Assembly (NCBI GenBank): GCA_039583875.1
Contig: CM077153.1
Location: 70,440,482 to 70,504,481, forward strand
Origin: Platanthera guangdongensis
Taxonomy: Eukaryota > Streptophyta > Magnoliopsida > Asparagales > Orchidaceae
DNA length: 64,000 bases
Direction of reading: 5' to 3'
The position numbers and the translations under genes were made by a program. The notes beneath the pieces are model-generated. The model did not search any database, had not been told where the DNA came from, and was given only the letters and a program-made list of their open reading frames with translations. This document shows positions 56,301-64,000 of this stretch, piece after piece. Numbering within the stretch: position 1 is the stretch's first letter; every line of letters starts with the position of its first letter.

Positions 56301-56634
56301 TGAATATATGGCTGTAGGTAGTTGTTGTTCACAAATCTTGTGGATTCAAAATCAGCTCCTAGACTATGGCTACAACTTAGTGAAGTCAAAAATATTTTGT
56401 GATAATACCAGTGCTATTTCCATTGCACAAAATCCAGTCCTCCATAGTAGGACAAAACATATAGAAATTAGGCATCACTTTCTAAGGGATAATGTTGAGA
56501 AAAACAAAATTGAACTTCAATATATCCCAAATGATTTGCAAAGGGGAGATATTTTCACCAAACCATTGGATGAAAAGAAACATACATTCTTCCTTAATCA
56601 GTTAGGAATGTTAGATGGAGGAAGTTTAAAATAA
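53387..56634 (+). pseudogene. Cop-B pol: protease, integrase, RT, RNase H (stops and one frameshift)
   Basis: It resumes in frame with gag after LARD-Z. Protease is shown by YLDSGCSKHMTG near 53520 (catalytic DSG). The pre-integrase region and integrase core follow, with D in LLHMDRFGPI, D in IRSDHGTYF and E in NGVAERKNR. RT has [19 protein letters not shown] and catalytic YVDD near 55685. RNase H has FSDADYAGC and [10 protein letters not shown] and ends [11 protein letters not shown]. In-frame stops occur near 53467, at 53843, 53897, 54179, 54464 and 55481, with a frameshift near 55985. Three of the stops replace conserved Trp codons (TGG to TGA). The element cannot make functional enzymes, but was autonomous in layout. 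Confidence 0.9.
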
Positions 56635-57098
56635 GATCCAAGATTTTAAAAATCTAAAAATGACCAAGATTAGGCAAATCAAAATGTTTTTTCTAGTGTT
56701 TAGAGTATGTTTCTGGTCTCTGAACTGCGCTCGACAATTTTCCCCAAGATCGCCGAACGGAGATCGACGATTTCAGAAATCATCGACCAGAGTTCAGCGC
56801 TTCTCAGATAGTTCTAAACTATCTTTCTTCAGGTCAGCGATCGTCGAACGGAGCTCGACGCTCTACAATATCGTCGAACGGAGATCGACGATGTTGATGA
56901 CCTTTCAGGTTCCTTTAGAAGCCCAGATCGTCAAACAGAGTTCAACAATCTTTCCTTTTCTGCGTCGAACCCTAATATAAAACTTATTTTTTCGGCCGTT
57001 GTTCTGCCTTTGCGCTTTCATTCTCTCTGCAAAATTTTCCCTTTCCCTCCAAACTTTTCTACACTCGGTCTTTTGTTTGTTCATTTTTGTAGGAATCA
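56635..57098 (+). promoter_or_regulatory. Pol-env spacer of Cop-B: dyad array, TATA-like box, acceptor-like site
   Basis: Between the pol stop and the env-like ATG lies a CGACGATC/GATCGTCG array (56725-56955; GAACGGAGATCGACGAT units), then TAATATAAAACTT near 56975, then a pyrimidine-rich leader ending TTTTTGTAG, six bases, and ATGGCA at 57099. It is the same architecture as in Cop-A. Confidence 0.5.
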
Positions 57099-57733
57099 AT
57101 GGCAGTTTCAGTCGCAATCTTGGCAGACATGAAATTTGACGTTGGCTTTGATATAGACATGGACTCTTTTGATAATAGCGATCAAATATTCAAGGATATT
57201 CTGGAACTCTTCAAGGACCAACAGTTAGTTAATATAATGACAATAAGGTTCAAATTGGCCGCAGATGAAATAAAGGAATGGGTGTATACTGCCCATAATC
57301 TGGATCAGAACACTGTGATTGGAACCATCTCAGGAACTCAGGTACCTTTAACACCTGCTGTTTTGACATAAGTATTTCAATTAAATTCTGGTGAAGATTC
57401 TATTGAGCTTTCTGGAGAAGAATTTTCAATTATGCTTAAGAGGATGGGACATTCAGCAGCAAACCCTAATAAATTGCTTAAGAAGAATCTGTCAGTTGAG
57501 TACAGATTTCTTGCTGATGTAGTTGGGAAAGTGTTGTTGGCAAAACAATTTGCTCATGATACCATCTCTAGGTATCAGCTCAGTTTGATGGGTGCCTTGG
57601 TGGACAAGAAGCAACTGAACTGTGCAGAAGTGTTTTTTGATTTGATCAAGAAGAAAATTAACAAGAATTTTGTTAATTTTGGGAGGATTTTAGTGCTGTT
57701 TCTTCATAATAGATGCCCTGCACTGCTTGTTTC
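57099..57733 (+). pseudogene. Env-like ORF of Cop-B (one stop, truncated)
   Basis: It starts MAVSVAILADMKFDVGFD, closely matching Cop-A (MAISAAVLSVMKFDTGFD). One TAA at 57369 interrupts the frame, which reopens to LHNRCPALLVSS and is cut by the 57734 junction. It contains the shared block (FLADVVGKVLL ... GRILVLFL). The proline-rich linker and basic C-terminal part seen in Cop-A are lost. No membrane features. Function unknown. Confidence 0.8.
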
Positions 57734-57841
57734 CAGTGGGGGTTGATTGAGTTTCAAATGGGTAGTCATTCTTCATGGTCAAGATTATGTAAAATATTAA
57801 TAATAAGGGAAAATCTCTTAATTTCATAACATAAGTTATAT
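57734..57841. other. Deletion junction with unassigned AT-rich filler
   Basis: About 100 bp resembling nothing else in the window, between the cut env-like ORF of Cop-B and the cut gag end of Gyp-X. The Cop-B 3' end, the Gyp-Y 5' half and most of Gyp-X pol should lie here if the nesting is right, and are missing. Confidence 0.6.
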
Positions 57842-58965
57842 ACCCGTGATGACTTCCTCCGGATTCCTCGGCTCAGCGAGGTCCAATGCATACATATGCT
57901 CCTGTACTCTACCCCGACCAAAAGTTCCTCGGCCTCGGCCTCGACCTCGGCCCTACTGTACCGGAGGGGCCACCGGAGGTGGAGGAGGTGGAGGAGGAAC
58001 TGGACAAAACTGATACGTGCACTCAGATCAGATATGGCCCGGTTGTTGGCACTGAAAACAAACTGTCGGTCACTGGCCACGATCATCCAATCTCATCTGG
58101 CCATGCGTCTGTCGTGGTGGAGGAGCTGGTGCTGTAGTGGGTCCCTGCTCATACCTGTAGTTGGGAAGATAACGTCCTCCACCTCTCCTGTGCTTAATGA
58201 CTCTGCCCCTCTGCGAGCCTGGGCTAATCTCCCCAAAGAACGACCCATCCAGTGGTCTCTTTCCTCTATTCTGCACCATCAGCTGGTCTACCTCCAGCTT
58301 CTTGGCCATCTCGATTATCTGAGCTGACGTACCGTGAGAGATGAACAAGAGGGCCTGCCTCAGGTCTTCTCTAAGGCCCCGATAGAATCTCTTGGCATAC
58401 CTCCCGTCATCTGTACCTAGTATCCCCGCGATCCTAGGAAGGTGGGAAAACACCCTCTGGTACTCAATCACCGACCTGGTCCCCTGCTTGAGATTCAAGA
58501 ACCTCTCTTCTAACTCACCACGATCCATGGTGGACACAAAATGGTCCAAGAATACTTCGCCGAACTCCTCCCAAGATATTTCTAACAGATTTCTATCTGC
58601 ATAGGTGGAGTCCATCATGGACTTCCACCACCTCTTTGCATGGGCCTCCAATGCAGTAGTCGCCAAATGAACTACCTCGCTGACAGGGCATCTGATGCCT
58701 GCCAGCATCTCATGTATAGCCTCGAGCCATTTCTCTGTTTTTACTGCGTTCTCCGTCCCATGGTACATGGGTGGGGACAAACTCTTGAATGCACTCAGCC
58801 AGTTTGATCCCGAATTCGGCAGCGGCGCCGGAACCTGCTGGGCCTTGAAGGCCTCAAGGACGGCTGTCAAGTTCTGGCCGATCTCTGTCTATAGAAACGG
58901 AGTGGGATCCGGAGGGGAAGGAGCCACACTCTGCGGTACAACGACCCTAAGAGGTTGCACAAAGG
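57842..58965 (-). pseudogene. Gag of Gyp-X (broken)
   Basis: A gypsy gag on the minus strand. The main open stretch is 58870-58070, with MYHGTENAVKTEKWLEAI, HAKRWWKSMMD, WEEFGEVFLDHFV, LKQGTRSVIEYQRVF and RFYRGLREDLRQ, the retrotransposon gag capsid domain. The frame continues upstream past a TAG, and downstream past a TGA at 58070 into a zinc knuckle (CFQCQQPGHI, then a TGA where relatives have a residue, then SEC), a proline/arginine-glycine tract and LAEPRNPEEVITGI, the entry to protease. It is cut at 57842. About 180 bp separate it from the PBS. Confidence 0.85.
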
Positions 58966-59130
58966 AAAGGTTTATATTAGAATTGGCCTAACTCATTCCT
59001 TATGTGGACTGTTTTATGTGACTTTTTACACATGGGCACACCATTGCTTCTGCTGCATATTTTGTCCGCAAACTATTGCTCGAGCGGGGTTGCGCAGTGG
59101 TGTGGACTTCTTCTCTTATGATCGTTTGTT

Positions 59131-59142
59131 CAAGTGATACCA
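59131..59142 (-). other. Primer-binding site of Gyp-X
   Basis: CAAGTGATACCA reads TGGTATCACTTG on the minus strand, 3 nt from the LTR edge at 59146. It matches the tRNA-Met primer site over its first eight bases. Confidence 0.75.
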
Positions 59143-59145
59143 GTT

Positions 59146-62100
59146 TGTAAGACCCCTCCCCCTTACCAAGGAGTTAACCCGGTCTTATGCCCAAAACTGC
59201 TTTCTTACGGTGGCACTAATACATGGGTTAGTCGACACCGCAACACCCTGATTCTGCCGGCTAGAACGATCACATAACCTGTTGGCCAAAAGAGAGTAAG
59301 AAGTAAAAGCAGTATATAAAGCAACCACTAGTCTACACATCACAGTAATATCTCATAATAAATAGAGTACATCAGTCCAGCATGAGTTATATAAAATATA
59401 TAAAATGGGGCTTATGCCCAGTACATGTTGACAAATATCTCTCTCATAAATGACAACAAGCGGAAGCTACACTATCCTCATAAGACTCATCCCACCTGAC
59501 GTCGAGTTGTAGTAGTAGTCGTGGGTGGAGGTGGTATCAGCTCATCATGTCCTGCCACCTTGTCCTGCTGGTGCTCCATCTCCTCGAGCTCCTAAAATGA
59601 TTGGCACACCGACCGTTGGTCTAAAATACTAAGTCGTTTCCTCCGCACCTCGCCCCGCAACTCCTAGGCACTGGGCGGGAGGACGAAGCGGAGGACAACA
59701 AGGGGTAAAACAAGGAAGCAGTGACAATGGAACTATACTAACAAGTAGATATACATCAATATCTCTATTCTAGCAGTTATATATATATAGTACAAGAAGT
59801 AAATGAACTGAATAGGAACAATTATGTGCCGTAAATAAACAGTACTGGAAGTAAGCTGAGTAAAGACAGTAAGTAAAATAAACTACTACTACCATCACAT
59901 AAGTGCCTTAACTTATATCAATGCTCATACAAACATATAAGTTAAGGTTTCCAGAAATATAACTTATCATATAAAAGAGCCCATACTAATTTATGTGATA
60001 AGGATCCATGGTGCGTTTGACCTAGTTATGAATGTATAATATGCATGCGTATTATGGTTCATGCAAGTGCAACTCACGCACAAGACTCTATGATCACAGA
60101 CCTTTAGTTCCCACTTTTCGGAGCTAGCATCACTCTCTGGAACCACCGTTGTGGCTACGACAGTAGTGGAGCGGGCGTCTCCACTCTTAGGTGGGTATCA
60201 CACTACCAGGCCTAGACATCCCACACGCCTTTGTACACGTCTTAGGTGCACTCTAGAGTCTCTTCGTACTAATTGTTAGGTAACCACCAGTCTTTTTGGT
60301 CGAGTGTGCATTTTCGGGGATCGCCCTCCAGACCGCAGCGTAAAACATCCCACTAGACCCTTAAACCATCACACCTCGCCAGAGCCACTGTACTGACATC
60401 GGTGTGACGATTAGCCCAGTACCGAATGACCCACCATAAGTTTATGCACATACAAGATATTCCAACCCGAGCCTCAAGCTCTCAGGACCAAACCGTCCTG
60501 AAACCCTCCAACCCCTCACGGGTGAGATTGCACATCAGTGCCTTAGTTCTGAATCCCTCCGACCGTCCACGGGTGAGAATGCACATTTGTGCGTTTATTC
60601 AAATCCCTCAAACCCATCACGGGTAAGAATGAACCACAATGCCTTAACCTATTAGACTACTCTTGTCTAGTGATGGTTACACCTAGTAGTTTAGGGTTAA
60701 TCCCAAGACTGCCCAAGGCATGCCCGGTGAAGGGCTCTCGAGGGCACTAGGAACTACGATGGGCTGAATCCCAAAGCTCCCTTTCTCAAGGATATTTACT
60801 CTTAATAGTGTCTACCCCTTGTCCATATTTTGATCTCATTATTACTTTGGAGTGATCCTAGTGACTTAAGATGTTAATAGAAGGGCGGCGGTCTTCCGCC
60901 GACCTTTGTTATGATTACTATCCTAGGACTTGCGCTCTATCGCTCGTAACCAAGAAATGACCTATAGTAGACCAACCAGGGTTTATTCTCCCAAAATAAT
61001 TACCATTTCAATGTTTATTCTTATCCCCCTTCGGTCCTAGTAATGTATACTATCCGAGCTAGACGCAATCCATGACCTAATACCACCCGTAAAGTATGAC
61101 TTCCAATTTCTTGGCCAAAGTGACCCTAACCATTTATCATGGGATGATATGATATATGATATTGACTATGTGGAGTTTAACTATTTTCCTAAGTCATAAG
61201 ACCCTAAATTAAATCCTTTAATTGAGTGGCCTATGTCACTTTATACAAGAAGTACTAAATCAAATGAACCCTCGTCTAATAAATTTTCATGATGATCACC
61301 TAGGCTAATTATGACTGCTTTCCAAGAATTGTAATTTTTTTCCATTTATATTTCCATTTAATTTTTATTTAGAGTTAAATCCAAGAATTAGCCACTTACA
61401 AATGAAGTACATTAAATATGCTTCCAAAAATTCTAGGAAAATTATTGTAGATGTAAATTGCTGAAATAATACCAAATACAAAAATTCATGTTCCAATATA
61501 GTAATTTGGTTTACCAACATTCATATGACAAATATTACAAAAATGCCATTATTTGGATTTTAAACCTATAGATGCATCAAACAATATCAAGAAAATTACA
61601 CAAGGTCACAAATACATATTTAAAACGCTAGGAATTTTTGCATAATAATCTTACTGAATTTCCATCATTTTCAAATAATTACCATAAAAGGGCAAAATTG
61701 TTAGTTCTACATAATTACAAAATATAATCATTTAACAGACCCATAAAAATTTTCAGGGGTTAACTATGACTTCCTTGAGTTTTTAACCAAATTTGAGAAT
61801 TTTAACTCATCAATAACCTTATTTTCAAATTTTTGTCTTTAAATGGCCTAATACTCAAAAATTCCAAATAATGGGATTTTTGATCCCAAAAATCCCATTA
61901 CTTCCGTTGATGGTATACTTCAGCCTAATAAACCTCTGACCAAGATTTCATAGATTTTTAATGTCCCAAATGGGCTAAGTCCCCATTATATAGATTTTTG
62001 CTAAAGGCACCCCAAGCCTATATTCATCATACTCATGCAAGTGGGTTTACCCAACATGCAGAGTCCCAAAGAGGCTGAACGTTTTACCATTGGTTTATAT

Positions 62101-62650
62101 TGACCCAAAGGCCATGACACCAAAATTTGGGGCCATTTGGAGTTGTATTTCTCCATATATTCAATTAATTTAAATAAGTGAATTTTACTAGAAACTATAG
62201 GAAATATTTTTCAAAAAATTCTAATTTTTGGTCAGTAACTACGTATGACATAATCTCATGGATGTCCAAAATCTCAAGTCATGACGACTTATATTTTGGC
62301 CTGGGCACACATTTGAAAATCTACTCTAGCCGAGGACCAGTCTAGGTAGAATGGCCCTACAGGGAGCCCTACTCCTCCAAATCTCCGATTTAGGGTGTCA
62401 AAATGAAGGTAAGACCTAGGGCTACAACTTTCATGTTGACGTATGGTTCTGAAATTGCATTTTAGAGGACTATTTCTAGCATGCAAGAACTGTATAAAAG
62501 TGTGACAAATAATGCATTGTTCATATTAAATTAAATTCACTAAATCATATGAAATGAAACGGACGGCATCCGTTCATCTCCTACTTCCAGCCAACGGCTG
62601 AGATGAGCATGACCTAGATCTTCTTGATTTCGAATTTCCGGCCACTTGGG
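59146..62650 (-). repeat. 5' LTR of Gyp-X, truncated on the right
   Basis: It begins TGTAAGACCCCTCCCCC, identical to 18784, and aligns with 18784-22070 until CTACTTCCAGCC (about 62590). Beyond that comes an unmatched GCATGACCTAGATC...GGCCACTTGGGCCGGC piece, and the LTR is cut by a copia fragment. With the PBS and gag on its left it is a minus-strand 5' LTR. About 160-200 bp present here (60080-60270) are deleted in the other copy. No gene content; 61100-62550 is AT-rich. Confidence 0.82.
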
Positions 62651-63602
62651 CCGGCGCCACCGCAGAGTTTGGGACTTAGTTCCAAGGCCCAAGGGCTATC
62701 CAGTAATTAGAACCAAGTGGGTATTCAGAAACAAACTTGATGCCCATGGTGTAATTATGAGAAACAAGGCTAGGCTTGTTGCTCAAGGTTATAAGCAAGA
62801 GGAAGGAATTGACTATGACCAAACTTTTGCACCAGTTGCAAGGCTGAAAGAAATCAGGATTTTCCTTGCATATGCTGCATACAAGAAGTTTAAATTCTAT
62901 CAAATGGATGTCAATAGTGCTCTTCTGAATGGAGTACTTAAAGAATAGATTTATGTTGAACAACCTCCAGGTTTCATCTCTCCAACTTATCCTTCATATG
63001 TCTTTAGATTGCATAAATCTCTTTATGGTTTAAAGCAAGCTCCAAGAGCTTGGTATGAGACCTTAGCTAGCTTCTTGATAGAGCATAAATTTACTAGAGC
63101 CATTATAGACAAGAAATTAGTAACTAGACACCATAAGGATCAAACATTGTTAGTACAAATTTATGTAGATGACATTATATTTGGGTCTTTAGATTGCCTA
63201 AAGCTCTTTATGGTTTAAAGCAAGCTCCAAGAGCTTGGTATGAGACCTTAGCTAGCTTCTTGATAGAGCATAAATTTACTAGAGGAATTGTAGATAGGAC
63301 ATTATTCACTAGGCACCATAAGGATCAAACATTATTAGTACAAATTTATGTAGATGACATTATATTTGGGTCTACAGATTCCAAACTATGCAAGATGTTT
63401 TCTAACCTCAAACATTCTAAGTTTGAAATGAGTAGCATGGGTGAGCTCTCCTACTTCCTTGGTCTCCAAGTGAAGCAGCTACCTGATGGCATTTTCATCA
63501 CTCAGGTTAAATATGTTAAAGAGCTTATTAAAAAGTTTGGGATGGTTGATGCCTCAGCTAAGAAAACATCCATGACCACTAATGTTGTAATAGACACTGA
63601 TG
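62651..63602 (+). pseudogene. Cop-D: copia RT fragment with internal duplication
   Basis: A piece of SIRE-like RT from [11 protein letters not shown] through [10 protein letters not shown], then LLNGVLKE and a TAG at 62946, then [14 protein letters not shown] and YVDDIIFGS. It is interrupted by a 185-bp tandem duplication (63001-63370) that shifts the frame and gives two YVDD boxes, then continues through [13 protein letters not shown] to NVVIDTDG and stops at a junction. Relatives continue with EHGKPVDQT. RNase H is missing. It is closest to Cop-A and not part of Cop-B. Confidence 0.88.
63001..63370 (+). repeat. 185-bp tandem duplication within RT
   Basis: Units 63001-63185 and 63186-63370, both starting TCTTTAGATTGC and ending ATTATATTTGGG. 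They differ at about 15 positions, mostly in one stretch (CCATTATAGACAAG versus GAATTGTAGATAGG), so this is either old or was formed between two related templates. Confidence 0.93.
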
Positions 63603-64000
63603 GCTATTTAAAAGGAACGGGTTGGACGTTTGGCTTCCGGAGTCGATCGCGAGGCTAACCCTTGAAGCCCTCAGAAGCTCGCGGCGAATCGGTAGTAAAG
63701 GGAAAACTTGACCGCTACTGAATTACAAGGAAGAGATAACATATTACCGCTAGGGAGGGAACCCTTTCAGGTCACCCCGACTTCTAATACCTCTCAGCTG
63801 CTCTCTTACTCGATCTTGAAGATAATAACCTCCAGGTTTCTTGTTGATGTAACAAGTGGGGATACACGAGTTTTCACAGGTAGAAACGCTTCAAATAGGT
63901 GCAAATCTTATTTCGAATGCTATGGGATTCAAACAACAGCTATGGGAGGGGACAACTCCGAGTATGAGGACCTTACACACAAAGTGTCAACGCATGACCG
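63603..64000. mobile_element. Fragment of a second LARD-Z copy
   Basis: Nearly identical to 50904-51301, starting at GCTATTTAAAAGGAACGGG and running to the window end (GTGTCAACGCATGACCG). No LTR end or TSD marks the junction with Cop-D at about 63602. The rest of the copy lies beyond the window. Confidence 0.9.

Overview
This window is plant nuclear DNA from a large, repeat-rich angiosperm genome. Almost every base can be assigned to LTR retrotransposons or their wreckage, and I found no convincing host gene, tRNA, rRNA or CRISPR array. The evidence is SIRE-type Ty1/copia gag, pol and env-like ORFs, Ty3/gypsy gag and pol of chromovirus type, primer sites matching initiator tRNA-Met (TGGTATCAGAG), polypurine tracts, TG...CA LTR ends and 5-bp target-site duplications (TSDs). 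The species cannot be fixed from the sequence alone.

Layout. Cop-A (1-11290, + strand) is the 3' part of a SIRE-like copia element: open RT/RNase H, a decayed env-like ORF, a PPT and a 3' LTR. A gypsy solo LTR (1406-6262, TSD TCGAC) sits inside it, and Cop-A itself sits in a gypsy LTR remnant (11291-13001). From 13002 to 18783 lies a mosaic of broken LTRs. From 18784 to about 62650 lies one deeply nested block. I read its outermost element as gypsy 'Gyp-X' (minus strand): 3' LTR 18784-31774, pol end 31879-38274, gag 57842-58965, PBS, and 5' LTR 59146-62650. Nested in Gyp-X are Cop-C (23042-31732, minus, TSD CCAAC), which is young and has gag and env-like ORFs but no pol; Gyp-W (31945-37937, +, TSD GCTCC), with gag only; and Gyp-Y (38275-43347, minus). 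Gyp-Y is cut by Cop-B (43348-57733, +), and Cop-B is cut by LARD-Z (46947-53381, TSD ATAAG), a non-coding LTR element. A large deletion at 57734-57841 appears to have removed the right ends of Cop-B and Gyp-Y and most of Gyp-X pol. The window ends with a copia RT fragment (Cop-D) fused to a piece of a second LARD-Z copy.

Themes worth attention. (1) Nearly every LTR family carries its own dense array of short palindromic motifs, and some motifs are shared between copia and gypsy families. (2) In Cop-A, Cop-B and Cop-C the motif of the LTR U3 recurs just upstream of the env-like ORF, together with a TATA-like box and a splice-acceptor-like YAG 6-7 nt before the ATG. This suggests a separately expressed third gene. 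(3) Three structurally different non-autonomous elements (gag plus env-like, gag only, no genes) sit beside probable helpers.
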